A DNA stretch of 64,000 bases. Source: Actinomycetota bacterium. Its GTDB lineage: Bacteria > Actinomycetota > Thermoleophilia > Solirubrobacterales > 70-9. The notes beneath the pieces were generated by a model. It had not been told where the DNA came from and made no database searches. It saw nothing but the letters and a program-made list of their open reading frames with translations. This document shows positions 50,804-63,623 of the stretch, in pieces. Location: assembly GCA_018268415.1 (NCBI GenBank), contig JAFDWO010000146.1, positions 30,454 through 94,453 of the forward strand, in the 5' to 3' direction. Numbering within the stretch: position 1 is the stretch's first letter; each line of letters opens with the position of its first letter. Made by a program: the position numbers and the translations under genes.

Positions 50804-51715
50804 TCAGACCCGCAGGAAGCGGCGCAGCGTGACGCCCGAGCCGATCGTCGAGACGAGGATCGCGGCGCCGAAGAGGATCGCGATCAGCACCGGGAAGGCG
50901 ATCGTGCTGTTGTGCTGAGCCAGGGCGAAGGAGTCGCCGTTGCTGCTCAGCGGGTCGACGATCGTGATCTTGCCGATCCACAGGATCAGTATGGCGATCA
51001 GCCCGCCGACGAAGCCCACCACGACCCCCTCGATGAGGAACGGCCAGCGGATGAACCAGCGGGTCGCGCCGACCAGCCGCATCACCTCGACCTCGCGACG
51101 GCGGGTGAAGATCGAGAGCCGGATCGTGTTGCCGATCAGCATCAGCGAGGCGACCACGAGCAGGGCCATGATCACGCTGAGGACGATCTTCAGCGCGCTC
51201 GTCACCTTGGCGATCTGCTGGGTCGACTGTTGGCGGGAGAAGGGATTGGAGATCGCCGGGCTGATCGGGTTCTTCTTGGCGCCGCCGGTCGTCCCCATCA
51301 CTTCGCGTTCGATCTGCGGGAGATCCGAGGCGTTCGTCGCCTGAACCTGGAAGCTGGCGGGCAGCGGGTTGGTGTGCAGCTCTTCGACGATCGACTTGTC
51401 GCTCAGTTCGCTCTTCAGCGTCGCCAGCGCTTCCGACTTGGAGATGAAGGTCACCGAGGCGACACCCGGGATCGCTTCGATCTTTTCCTTCGCCTGAACC
51501 AGTTCGGCCTGGGTCGCGTCGTCGTAGACGGCGAACTGGACGTTCAGCTCGTTACGGACTTCGTCGGACTTCGCCTGCGCCGTCTGGAAGACCGGGATCA
51601 GCACGCCGAGCAGGACCACGGTGACGACCGTGGTGATCACCGCGGCGAGAGTCGGCGCCCCGTTGCGGCGGAGGGCCCGGAACGCCTCCGAGAAGAAGAA
51701 GATGATCCGCGACAT
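50804..51715 (-). CDS. ftsX: Cell-division ABC transporter permease FtsX
   Basis: Protein of 303 residues with four membrane helices and a large extracytoplasmic loop after the first. The FtsX signature in the C-terminal half is RLSIFTRRREVEVMRLVGATRWFIRWPFLIEG. With FtsE it activates peptidoglycan hydrolases at the septum. Its ATG overlaps the ftsE stop by one base. Confidence 0.95.
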   Translation of the reverse strand: MSRIIFFFSEAFRALRRNGAPTLAAVITTVVTVVLLGVLIPVFQTAQAKSDEVRNELNVQFAVYDDATQAELVQAKEKIEAIPGVASVTFISKSEALATLKSELSDKSIVEELHTNPLPASFQVQATNASDLPQIEREVMGTTGGAKKNPISPAISNPFSRQQSTQQIAKVTSALKIVLSVIMALLVVASLMLIGNTIRLSIFTRRREVEVMRLVGATRWFIRWPFLIEGVVVGFVGGLIAILILWIGKITIVDPLSSNGDSFALAQHNSTIAFPVLIAILFGAAILVSTIGSGVTLRRFLRV

Positions 51716-52563
51716 CAGCGGGCGAGCGAGTGTCCGTGGCCGTTGGTCTTGCGCTCGCCGGTCGGGCCGACGCCCATCTCGGCTTGCATCCGCATGCCGA
51801 ACTCGGTGGTCGACTCCTCGGTGTAGCCGCCGGAGACCTCATCACGGACGACGCGGCCCTCGTAGAGCTCGACGACGCGGCGGCGCATGTTGTCGACCAT
51901 CTCGCGGTCGTGGGTGACGACGACGACGGTCGTGCCGGTCTTGTTGATCCGGTAAAGCAGCTGCATGATCCCGATCGAGGTGACCGGGTCGAGGTTCCCG
52001 GAGGGCTCATCGGCCAGCATCAACGGCGGGTGGTTGACGAAGGCGCGGGCGACCGCGACGCGTTGCTGCTCGCCGCCGGACAGCTGGTCCGGGTAGTTGT
52101 GGAGCTTGGTCGAGAGGCCGACCAGGCGCAGCGTCGCCGGCACCTGCTCGCGGATTTCGGTGCGGCTGGCGCCGATCACCTGGAGCGCGTAGGCGACGTT
52201 GTCGTAGACGGTCCGATTGGGGAGCAGCTTGAAGTCCTGGAAGACGGTGCCGATGTTCCGCCGCAGCTGCGGGATCTTCTTTTCCGGCATCTCACCGATG
52301 TCGCGACCGGCGATGCGGACGCTCCCCTCGGTGACGTCGAGCTCGCGGATCAGGGTCTTGATCAGCGTCGACTTGCCGCAGCCGGTCGGGCCGACGAGGA
52401 AGACGAACTCCCCCCGCCCGATCGCCAGTGACACCCGGTCGAGCGCCATGTGGCCGCCCGGGTAGACCTTGGTCACGTCGTTCAGCTCGATGATCGGGGC
52501 GCGCCGGCCGCGCGAGCGCACAGGCTCGGGGGCGCGTTTCTTGTTGCGTCGGAGTCTCGGCAT
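51715..52563 (-). CDS. ftsE: Cell-division ATP-binding protein FtsE
   Basis: Protein of 282 residues with a basic N-terminal tail (about 25 residues) and an extended C-terminus beyond the 220-residue core. Walker [10 protein letters not shown], signature LSGGEQQR, Walker [15 protein letters not shown]. It forms the ATPase of the FtsEX complex. The smpB-rnr-ctp-ftsXE order keeps ftsE first in the transcript. The 150 bases upstream hold the likely promoter but no clear box. Confidence 0.94.
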   Translation of the reverse strand: MPRLRRNKKRAPEPVRSRGRRAPIIELNDVTKVYPGGHMALDRVSLAIGRGEFVFLVGPTGCGKSTLIKTLIRELDVTEGSVRIAGRDIGEMPEKKIPQLRRNIGTVFQDFKLLPNRTVYDNVAYALQVIGASRTEIREQVPATLRLVGLSTKLHNYPDQLSGGEQQRVAVARAFVNHPPLMLADEPSGNLDPVTSIGIMQLLYRINKTGTTVVVVTHDREMVDNMRRRVVELYEGRVVRDEVSGGYTEESTTEFGMRMQAEMGVGPTGERKTNGHGHSLAR

Positions 52564-52713
52564 AGGTGTGGGGGTGCCTTCTGCGAGAACAAGATGACTC
52601 CTGCGAAGTCTCGGCGGCGAAATTTTGCGCCCAGAAAAAGGTGGTTTAGCTCTGCAATTGGCCCGCTACGGGCCACAATTTAGGTTCCCGTGAGGAAGCG
52701 CGGGCCGCTCGGG

Positions 52714-53118
52714 CTAGACCGCGACGAGATCGGGCCGGACCCCGAGCGCCGCGCTCGGGTCGATGAGCACGACGACATCGTCGATCTCGCGCGAGTACAT
52801 CACGTCGCCCGCCGCGGCGGCGAAGTCGGCATCGCCGACGATCGTCTCGATCACCTCGAGCCCGGCGTCGCGCAGGGCACTCGCGCCCCGCTCGGCACGC
52901 TCCAGGGCATCCAACCAGTCGCCCGCCTCGTCCAGCTGTTCCTTATGGTCGTCAGGCGACCAAAAAGAACGGCTGGGCGCGCCGGACGGGGTCGCCGGGA
53001 CGAGGAGCGTGAAGCCGGTTCCCTCGGCGCGGGGCCGCAGGGCATCGACCATGATCGGCGGCTCGGCCTCGCGACCGACGATCACCAGCACGTTGCGCTT
53101 GTTCTTGGTCTCCTGCAT
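52714..53118 (-). CDS. USP-like hypothetical protein carrying a hairpin-repeat insertion
   Basis: Protein of 134 residues. VLVIVGREAEPPIMVDALRP and the later GLEVIETIVGDADFAAA and IDDVVVLID resemble a universal-stress-like alpha/beta fold found in actinobacterial hypotheticals. Function unknown. Codons about 47-62 (SRSFWSPDDHKEQLDE) are encoded by an imperfect palindrome related to the intergenic family A hairpin (52932-52976). AGGAGACCGAG precedes ATG 53118, supporting the start. Confidence 0.65.
   Translation of the reverse strand: MQETKNKRNVLVIVGREAEPPIMVDALRPRAEGTGFTLLVPATPSGAPSRSFWSPDDHKEQLDEAGDWLDALERAERGASALRDAGLEVIETIVGDADFAAAAGDVMYSREIDDVVVLIDPSAALGVRPDLVAV
52932..52976. repeat. Degenerate family A hairpin inside a coding sequence
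   Basis: Arms 52932-52951 and 52957-52976 pair at 17 of 20 positions. The left arm contains CTGTTCCTTATGGTC, identical to the intergenic hairpins at 166 and 41036. The reading frame is preserved across it, so it is an in-frame addition to the USP-like gene. Confidence 0.75.
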
Positions 53119-53247
53119 CTCGGTCTCCTATTCGTCAGAGGATGCCCCCAGCCTTCACCCTGGACGTAAACGCCCAGCCAAGTTCGTCTGAGTCTTCCCT
53201 TAAGACCTTCTGGGGAAACCAACGGGGCGATGCCCCCCGCGCCGCGG

Positions 53248-54279
53248 CTAACCGATCGCGACCATGCGCTCGATCGGCACCTTCGCCCGCTCCGCGATCT
53301 CCGGCGCGACGCTGACCTCGAACTTCATCTCCGCGAGCGAGTCGCGCAGCTTCGGCAGGGTGATCATCTTCATGTATTTGCAGAAGGCCATCCGGTTGGC
53401 CTCGATCAGATTCGCCTTCGGCGCCGCCTGCTGCAGCGGGTAGAGCATGCCGTTCTCGGTGGCGACGATGAACTCGCCCTCAGGGTGCTCTTCGACGTAG
53501 TTCTGCATGCCCGAGGTGGAGAGCATGTGGACGCCGGTGGTGTCGACGTCACCGGCCGCGACGTACTCCATGGCCTGGGTCGAGCAGCCGCACTCGGGGT
53601 GGATCAGGAACTCCGCCTCGGGGTGTTCGGCGCGGGTGCGGTCGATGTCCTCGGGGCGGATGCCGGCGTGGACGTGGCACTCGCCGTCCCAGATGTGGAA
53701 GCGGGCGCGGCGCTCGGGCTCGTCGAGAAGGCCGGTCTCCCGCTCGACGAAGGCGCCGAGCCACATGTCGGGGCCGAAGAGGATCTCGGTGTCGTCGCCG
53801 TGCTCGCGCCAGATGTGCTCGACCACCGAGACGGCGTTCGAGGAGGTGACGCAATAGTCGGTCTCCGCCTTTACCGCGGCCGAGGTGTTGACGTACATGA
53901 CGACGATCGCGCCGGGGTGCTTCGCCTTCCAGTCGCGCAGTTGGTCGACCGTGATCGAGTCGGCGAGACTGCAGCCGGCTTCCAGATCGGGGATCAGCAC
54001 CTTCTTCTCGGGCGAGAGGATCGAGGCCGTCTCGGCCATGAAATGCACGCCGCAGAAGACGATCACCTCGGCCTCGGTGGTGGCGGCGGTACGGGAGAGA
54101 CCAAGGCTGTCGCCGAGGTAACCGGCGACGTCCTGGATCTCCGGCAACTGGTAGTTGTGCGCGAGGATCACCGCGTTGCGCGCGTCCGCGAGCGCTCGGA
54201 TCTCCTCGCTGAGCGCGGCGATCTCCTCCGGAGCCAGCTCCGGTGCGAAGTTGGGTTGGATCGTCGGGAGCTCCTGCAT
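53248..54279 (-). CDS. nadA: Quinolinate synthase
   Basis: Protein of 343 residues. NadA features: AHNYQLPEIQDVAGYLGDSL, FCGVHFMAETASIL, PDLEAGCSLAD, MYVNTSAAVKAETDYCVTSSNA and HPECGCSTQA with the third Fe-S cysteine in FCKYM/GMQN regions. It condenses iminoaspartate with DHAP to quinolinate. nadC is nearby (55979) but nadB is absent and the MutM-like and membrane genes lie between. Confidence 0.95.
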   Translation of the reverse strand: MQELPTIQPNFAPELAPEEIAALSEEIRALADARNAVILAHNYQLPEIQDVAGYLGDSLGLSRTAATTEAEVIVFCGVHFMAETASILSPEKKVLIPDLEAGCSLADSITVDQLRDWKAKHPGAIVVMYVNTSAAVKAETDYCVTSSNAVSVVEHIWREHGDDTEILFGPDMWLGAFVERETGLLDEPERRARFHIWDGECHVHAGIRPEDIDRTRAEHPEAEFLIHPECGCSTQAMEYVAAGDVDTTGVHMLSTSGMQNYVEEHPEGEFIVATENGMLYPLQQAAPKANLIEANRMAFCKYMKMITLPKLRDSLAEMKFEVSVAPEIAERAKVPIERMVAIG

Positions 54280-54404
54280 GAGCCCTTCCTTTCCTCTGTT
54301 CGCCGGGAGACCCGCAGGTCGAGCCCGGTCGAATGAACGTGGCCGAAGTTTACCGGTTGGGCGTCCCGCGCCTCCCCGACACCCCCACCCGGCATCCTGT
54401 GGGC

Positions 54405-55250
54405 ATGCCCGAGCTGCCCGAGGTCGAGATCACCGCGCGGCGGATCGGCGCCGCGGTACGCGGCGCCACCGTCGAATCGGTGCTGGCGCCGGGCATGAAC
54501 GTGATGAAGACGTTCGATCCACCCTTGGACGCCCTGGTCGGCCGCGAGATCACCGGCGTGCGGCGGATCGCCAAGATGCCGGTGGTCGAGTTCGGGGACC
54601 TCTCGCTCCTGATCCACCTGATGTCGGCGGGACGACTGCGCGTCGCCGACAAACGCGCCTCGCTCAAAGACCGCGCCTCGCGGGTGCTGATCCGTCTCGA
54701 CGACGGACGCGAGCTGCGCCTGCGGGAGTTCGGCACGAAGCAGCGTGCCTGGGCCAAGCTCCTCCCCTCCGCGGCGGTGGCCGCCGATGAGATGGTGGCG
54801 ACGCTTGGCCCGGAAGCCTGGCCCACGCCGCCGCCGGCGGAGTTCGCCGCCGCGATCGACAAGCCGCGTCACCTCCACCCGCTGCTGCGCCACCAGCGAG
54901 ACATCAGCGGCATCGGCCGCTCCTGGGTCGACGAGATCCTCTGGGAAGCCTGCCTCTCCCCCTTCAAGAAAGGCACCGAGCTCGACGCCGAAGAGGTCGC
55001 GCGCCTCCACGCCGCCCTCCACCTCCTCGGCGACGCGATCGACCACTACGAGGAGACGATCGGCCCCGACCTCCCCGACAAGATCAAGGTCCCCCTGCGG
55101 ATCCACAAGCACGAGGGCGAGCCCTGCCCCCGCTGCGGCACCACCCTCGAGGCGGTCTACTTCTCCGAACACCAGACGACGTACTGCCCGCACGACCAGA
55201 CCGGCGATCGCGTCCTCAAAGACCGGCGCCTGTCGAAACTTCTGAAGTAG
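54405..55250 (+). CDS. Formamidopyrimidine-DNA glycosylase (MutM/Nei) family
   Basis: Protein of 281 residues starting MPELPEVE, so the catalytic Pro2 and Glu3 are right after the chosen ATG 54405. A conserved Lys (RIAKMPVVEFGD), GRSWVDEILWEA helix (H2TH) and a C-terminal zinc-finger region follow. The finger reads CPRC ... YCPHDQ: the last cysteine of CxxC is replaced, leaving three Cys and a His. It excises oxidised bases; exact specificity is uncertain. Confidence 0.88.
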   Translation: MPELPEVEITARRIGAAVRGATVESVLAPGMNVMKTFDPPLDALVGREITGVRRIAKMPVVEFGDLSLLIHLMSAGRLRVADKRASLKDRASRVLIRLDDGRELRLREFGTKQRAWAKLLPSAAVAADEMVATLGPEAWPTPPPAEFAAAIDKPRHLHPLLRHQRDISGIGRSWVDEILWEACLSPFKKGTELDAEEVARLHAALHLLGDAIDHYEETIGPDLPDKIKVPLRIHKHEGEPCPRCGTTLEAVYFSEHQTTYCPHDQTGDRVLKDRRLSKLLK

Positions 55251-55384
55251 CGCTCAGACCGATGAAGTGTCGCCCCGGCGGTGAAGCTTGGGCGTCGTCT
55301 TGTCCAAGGGCACGTCCCACGGAATGTCTTCCGCCCGGGCCCGCGGACGTTCCTTCCTCATCTTCTTCTTGAGCCAGCGGCGTA

Positions 55385-55911
55385 TCAAAGCGTCACCATC
55401 GCGATCAAGATAGCGAAGGCGACCCCGACCGCGAACAACCCGACCAGAAAGAAGTATTCGGCCTTTCTTAAAGCCCTTTCGGCGCCATCTCCGTGGTGGG
55501 TGGTCAACTCGATCAGCCTGAGCAGGCCGTGAATCGTCCGCACGTGGATTCGCCAGAGTTCGGGCTCGCGGAGGAATCTGTCGGCGACATAGTTGGCGAC
55601 CTCGTCGACGGAGAGGTCGGTATCCAATCGTGGTGGGATCAACGTTGCCCGCAGTGCCGCCGCCAGGGAAGCGATCAAGAGCAGGGAACCGAGCAGCAGC
55701 GAAACTCCAGCGCAGCCTCGCGCGGGTCCATGAACCGCATCAACGATCGACCCGGCATTTGCTCCGGCCAGAGCCAGGATGGCGCCCGCGAACCCGCCGA
55801 CCTGCGCTCCTCGCACCCGGAGGGACCGGATCTGCTCGCGCAGATCGACCAGGATGGTTTCCGACCGTCGGAGTACCAGGCGATCGCGTCCGGATTCGGC
55901 TCGGGGGCCAT
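55385..55911 (-). pseudogene. Membrane protein, apparent single-base frameshift near the N-terminus
   Basis: The main frame (55385-55816 and its upstream extension) encodes three to four membrane helices with a cytoplasmic segment (DTDLSVDEVANYVADRFL ... HVRTIHGLLRLIELTTHHGDGAERALRKAEYFF). Upstream the frame reads as sensible sequence (LRRSETILVDLREQIRSLR) but has no start codon. In the next frame an ATG at 55911 opens with MAPEPNPDAIAWYSDGR and then turns to nonsense. Adding one A in the A-run at 55857-55862 joins the two smoothly. The gene may be inactivated, corrected by slippage, or reflect a sequencing error. Otherwise it would start at GTG 55816. The helical pattern resembles small effector-type membrane proteins; function unknown. 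Confidence 0.5.
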
Positions 55912-55978
55912 TCGCCGAAGGTACCCCTCGCGTCGCGATCCCCCGCCACTAGGTCGAGAAAATTGACAGAGGCGTGCG

Positions 55979-56836
55979 TCAGTCGGCGCGGAGCAGCAGG
56001 GAGAAGTCGAGCACCGGAGCCGAGTGGGTCAGGGCGCCGACGGAGATGAAGTCGACGCCGGTCTCGGCGACGGTGCGGACGGTCTCGAGGTTGACGTTGC
56101 CGGAGGCCTCGAGGGTCGGCCTGCCGTCGTTGCCGTGGGCATCGCGGAGCTCGACCGCGGCGCGCAGCGTCGGCGGGTCCATGTTGTCGAGGAGGAGCTG
56201 GTCGGCGCCGGTGCCGAGGGCGTAGGCGGTCTCGTCGAGGTTGCGGACCTCCACCTCGACCGGCAACGCGGGGTGGGCCTTGCGGGCGGCGTAGACGGCC
56301 TTGGGAATGCTGCCCGCGGCGGCGATGTGGTTCTCCTTGATCAGGAAGGCGTCGAAGAGGCCCATGCGGTGGTTGGTCCCGCCCCCGGCCGCGACGGCCG
56401 CCTTCTCCAGTCGACGCAGTCCTGGCGTGGTCTTGCGGGTGTCGAGGATGCGGGCATCGGTCCCGGCGATCGCCCCGACATAACGGGCGGTCAGGGTCGC
56501 CACCCCTGACAGGTGCCCGAGGAAGTTCAGCGCGGTGCGCTCGGCGGCGAGGATCGCGCGGGCGGAGCCGCGGGCGACCAGCACCTCGGCGGGCACGTCC
56601 TGGCGCCACTCGCCCTCGGGCGCCCGCTTCTCGACCTCCTCCACCCCGGTCTGGAGCATCGTCTCGACCACCAGGTCGAGACCGAAGACCACACCCGGCG
56701 CTTTCTGGACTATCCGGGCGCTCGCCGTCGCCTCGGCCGGAACGGTCGCCACACCGGTGACATCGCCGTCGCCGAGATCCTCGGCGAGCGCCCCGGCGAC
56801 CAGCTCGCTGAGTTCTTCGGCGGTAATTGCGGACAC
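55979..56836 (-). CDS. nadC: Nicotinate-nucleotide pyrophosphorylase (carboxylating)
   Basis: Protein of 285 residues. Motifs: AEDLGDGDVTG at the N-terminus, ERTALNFLGHLSGVAT, DTRKTTPGLR, KENHIAAAG and the final SVGALTHSAPVLDFSL. It converts quinolinate and PRPP to NaMN. It completes the de novo NAD branch with nadA on the same strand. Confidence 0.95.
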   Translation of the reverse strand: MSAITAEELSELVAGALAEDLGDGDVTGVATVPAEATASARIVQKAPGVVFGLDLVVETMLQTGVEEVEKRAPEGEWRQDVPAEVLVARGSARAILAAERTALNFLGHLSGVATLTARYVGAIAGTDARILDTRKTTPGLRRLEKAAVAAGGGTNHRMGLFDAFLIKENHIAAAGSIPKAVYAARKAHPALPVEVEVRNLDETAYALGTGADQLLLDNMDPPTLRAAVELRDAHGNDGRPTLEASGNVNLETVRTVAETGVDFISVGALTHSAPVLDFSLLLRAD

Positions 56837-56904
56837 AGCGCCACCTTAGTGAAGTACAGGGGGGCGAATCTCACGTCGGCCAGACTTAGGACGTTGAAAG
56901 AGAG

Positions 56905-57369
56905 ATGGCAACGCTACCCCCCTTCCAGACGCTGATCGACGAGCACGCCGCCGAGGTGATGGCGGTGCTGCGCGGCGCGGTTGGTCGGGAGGCGGCCGAG
57001 GACGCCTTCCAGGAGACCTTCCTGGCCGCCCTGCGGGCCTACCCGAGCCTCCGCGAGGCGGGCAACCTGCGCGGCTGGCTGGTGACGATCGCCCACCGCA
57101 AGGCGATCGACCATCACCGGGCGCGAGGACGTGCCCCGGTTCCGGTCGAGTCCGTGCGCGAGGAGGCGGTCTTCGACCCCGAGCCCACCGACGGCGAGGT
57201 CTGGAGATCGGTCGCCGCGCTGCCGCCGAAACAGCGGGCCGCGGTCACCCTGCGCTTCGCGAGCGACCTCCCCCACGAGGAGATCGCCGCGGCGCTCGGC
57301 TGCTCGCCGGAGGCGGCGCGCCGCAGCCTGCACGAGGGACTGAAACGACTGCGAAAGGAGATGGCATGA
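56905..57369 (+). CDS. ECF-type RNA polymerase sigma factor
   Basis: Protein of 154 residues, small ECF sigma. Region 2: AEDAFQETFLAALRAYPSLREAGNLRGWLVTIAHRKAIDHHR is the segment, about 30-73. Region 4: LPPKQRAAVTLRFASDLPHEEIAAALGCSPEAARRSLHEGLKRLR, about 108-151. No anti-sigma gene is adjacent. The stop overlaps the ogt start (ATGA), so the two are translationally coupled. Confidence 0.88.
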   Translation: MATLPPFQTLIDEHAAEVMAVLRGAVGREAAEDAFQETFLAALRAYPSLREAGNLRGWLVTIAHRKAIDHHRARGRAPVPVESVREEAVFDPEPTDGEVWRSVAALPPKQRAAVTLRFASDLPHEEIAAALGCSPEAARRSLHEGLKRLRKEMA

Positions 57370-57932
57370 CGGCCACCATGGACAAATCGCTGGAGGAGCT
57401 GCGCGAGCGCGCCGCCGCCGAGGGCCTGCTCGACGTCGCCTACGCGACCGCCGACTCGCCCTTCGGGACGCTGCTGCTGGCGCGGACGCCGAAGGGGCTG
57501 GTGCGACTCGCCCTGCCGAGCGAGGACGTCGGGGAGACGCTCGCCGAGCTGGCCGAGCGGGTCTCGCCGCGGATTCTCGAAGCGCCCGGCCGGCTCGACG
57601 AGGAGCGGCGCGAGCTCGAGGACTATTTCGAGGGGCGCCGCCGGGAGTTCGCGCTGCCGATCGACTGGCAACTCAGCCACGGCTTCCTGCTGCGCGCCCG
57701 CCACGGGATCGCCGCGATCCCCTACGGCGAGACCCGCACCTATGCCGACCTCGCCCGCGCCGCCGGCAACGAGCGGGCGGTCCGCGCCGCGGGCACGGCC
57801 TGCTCGCGCAACCCGATCCCGCTCATCGTCCCCTGTCACCGGGTGGTGCGCAGCGACGGCACGCCGGGCCTCTACGCGGGCGGCGTCGAGATGAAGAAGC
57901 GCCTGCTCGCGATGGAGGGCCAAAGCGGGTAG
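57366..57932 (+). CDS. ogt: Methylated-DNA-protein-cysteine methyltransferase
   Basis: Protein of 188 residues, O6-alkylguanine-DNA alkyltransferase. The active-site motif is IPLIVPCHRVV, with AIPYGETRTYADLARAAGNERAVRAAG as the helix-turn-helix DNA-binding part. The N-terminal domain (about 1-100) is Ada/Ogt-like. It repairs O6-methylguanine by suicidal transfer. Coupling to an ECF sigma gene suggests stress-controlled expression. Confidence 0.93.
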   Translation: MTATMDKSLEELRERAAAEGLLDVAYATADSPFGTLLLARTPKGLVRLALPSEDVGETLAELAERVSPRILEAPGRLDEERRELEDYFEGRRREFALPIDWQLSHGFLLRARHGIAAIPYGETRTYADLARAAGNERAVRAAGTACSRNPIPLIVPCHRVVRSDGTPGLYAGGVEMKKRLLAMEGQSG

Positions 57933-57984
57933 GTCAAACGTCTAGTCCGATCAAGGTGGGCGTGACGGGGCCGATGCAGGCCCG

Positions 57985-58690
57985 ATGAAGCGATATCCCC
58001 CGCCGATCCTGCTCCTCGTCCTGCTCACCGCCCTGGCTCTCGCACAGGTCGCCACGGCCGCGTCCTCCCCGCGGCCGAGCGCGATCCTTGGCCACCCGAC
58101 CCAGCGCGACGCCACCGCCGAAGCCGAAGCGGAACTGGAATTCGAAGGCGGCGAACTCGAATTCGAAAGATGCGAATCCGCCGTCGAAGAACTCGAATTC
58201 GAGGAAGAAGACGAAGAAGACGAAGAAGACGAAGAAGGGCTCGAAGAAGTCGCCGACGAATGCGACGAGGAGGACGGGACGGCCAAGGTGGCCCCGGAGG
58301 GCGGCCCGTTCGTCACCGCCCCTTCGGCCTGCCAGATCCGCCAGGCGGAATCGACGATCACCACTCTGCCCGGCTCCGGCCTGGTGCGGCTCAGCGTCCG
58401 CTACCGGACCTGGTCCCCCACCGCGGTCACCGTCGGACTGAAGCTGAAGGACCACAGGGGCAGCGTCGCGATCGAACGTGCGACCAGGCACATGGGCGCC
58501 GAGGGCGTCCTCCACGTCACCACCAAGCTGGGCGCGGCGGCGATGGGACGGGCGCTGGCGGCGAGCGCATTCGACGTCTCCCTCCGCGCCCCCGGAACTC
58601 CCGCCTTCTGCGCCGGTGCCCTCGAACAGCACCTACACAACCTCAACCGTGAGCCGCCGCGGCCGCGCTCGGCGGCGGCATCGCGCCGGC

Positions 58691-58698
<8 letters not shown>
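57985..58698 (+). CDS. Exported protein with a highly acidic segment
   Basis: Protein of 237 residues. Signal peptide at 1-26 (PPPILLLVLLTALALAQVATAA). Residues about 45-95 are dominated by Glu/Asp (EFEEEDEEDEEDEEGLEE). A C-terminal beta-like domain (about 105-225) carries CQIRQAEST and FCAGAL cysteines that could pair. No family recognised. The acidic stretch may bind calcium or basic wall polymers. Its end overlaps the convergent prfB stop by eight bases. Confidence 0.65.
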
Positions 58699-59810
<1,112 letters not shown>

Positions 59811-59819
59811 GGCCACAGA

Positions 59820-60239
59820 CTACCGGTGGGAGAAGCCGGCGAGGCGGAGGGCCTCCTCGCGCGCCTCGGACGGGCGCCAGGAGCGGATCCGGCCGTCCCG
59901 CAGCTCGAAGGTCCAGGCCAGCTCGTCCTCGCCCGCGAGCTCGCCCTCCTCGTCGTCCCAGTGCCAGCGACGCATGACCAGCGCCACCGCCCGCCCGTCG
60001 CCGCCCTCGGTGGCGTCGTCGTAGAGCCGCTCCAGCTCGATCGTCTGCTGCACCCCGCCACGCTTGCGGGTGGCCCACTCCCGTGCCGCCTCTGCTCCCT
60101 TCACCAGCCCCTTCATCGAGTGCAGCTCGACCTCCGGGTCGAGCGTCGCGACGAAGCCGTCCAGATCGCGCTCGTTGAAGGCGCGGATGAACTCGCGGAT
60201 GGGATCCCTATGTGAGGGTGCGAAAACCACGCAGGTCAA
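59820..60239 (-). CDS. SnoaL/NTF2-like protein
   Basis: Protein of about 139 residues, NTF2-like cone fold: IREFIRAFNERDLDGFVATLDPEVELHSMKG at the start and DELAWTFELRDGRIRSWRPSEAREEALRLAGF at the end. The start is uncertain (TTG 60239 or GTG 60230). It lies between secA and prfB on the same strand, nine bases before prfB. Such proteins act as hydrolases, isomerases or binding scaffolds; the substrate is unknown. Confidence 0.8.
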   Translation of the reverse strand: MTCVVFAPSHRDPIREFIRAFNERDLDGFVATLDPEVELHSMKGLVKGAEAAREWATRKRGGVQQTIELERLYDDATEGGDGRAVALVMRRWHWDDEEGELAGEDELAWTFELRDGRIRSWRPSEAREEALRLAGFSHR

Positions 60240-60286
60240 GGACGCAGGGAGCGCGGCGTGCTCTGCACGCGAGCGACCGAGGACGC
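60240..60286. repeat. Intergenic repeat family C, copy 3 (short form)
   Basis: Begins GGACGCAGGGA and ends GCGAGCGACCGAGGACGC, with a central GCGTGC-TCT-GCACGC hairpin whose sequence differs from copies 1 and 2 but keeps pairing. It occupies the gap between secA and the SnoaL-like gene. Confidence 0.7.
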
Positions 60287-60311
60287 AGAGATGCGCCGGT
60301 TTGCAGTGCCC

Positions 60312-63173
<2,862 letters not shown>

Positions 63174-63255
63174 TGCTCAAGAGTAGCGGGCCACCCCTTG
63201 CCGCCGGCCGGCGGGCAGCGTACGCTGGACCCTCGAACCCACAAGGAGGTCACCC

Positions 63256-63606
63256 ATGCGGATGGAGATTCGTGGACGCAACGTCGAGATGACTGACGAC
63301 CTGCGTGAGCTGGTGAGCAAAAGGTTCAATCGCCTGGGGAGGCAGGTGTCGGGGCTGGCGACGCTCGACGTGGTGCTCTACGAAGAGCGCAACCCCTCGA
63401 TCGCCGACTGCCAGGTGGCCGAGGCAACGGTGCGCTTGAAGGGGGCCACCCTGCACGCCCGCGAGGCCTCACCGGACATGGCGCAGAGCATCCACAAGCT
63501 TGCCGAGGACGTGCGGAGGCAAGTGAAGAAACACCGCGAAATGCTGCGTAAGCGTAAGTTGACGCGGCGGGTGATGGGACAGATGAGAGGAAGACCGGCG
63601 GTCTAG
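63256..63606 (+). CDS. hpf: Ribosome hibernation-promoting factor, short form
   Basis: Protein of 116 residues. The HPF/YfiA fold is clear: MEIRGRNVEMTDDLRELVSKRFNRLGRQ, then ATVRLKGATLHAREASPDMAQSIHKLAEDVRRQVKKHRE. It lacks the C-terminal dimerisation domain of the long HPF found in most actinobacteria. An AAGGAG site precedes the start. It is divergent from secA. Confidence 0.9.
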   Translation: MRMEIRGRNVEMTDDLRELVSKRFNRLGRQVSGLATLDVVLYEERNPSIADCQVAEATVRLKGATLHAREASPDMAQSIHKLAEDVRRQVKKHREMLRKRKLTRRVMGQMRGRPAV

Positions 63607-63623
63607 TCCCCCCGCACGGGGCC

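Noticed and set aside
53119..53247. Possible small RNA or riboswitch before the USP-like gene or after nadA
   Set aside because: I saw no stable stem or known motif in these 129 bases.
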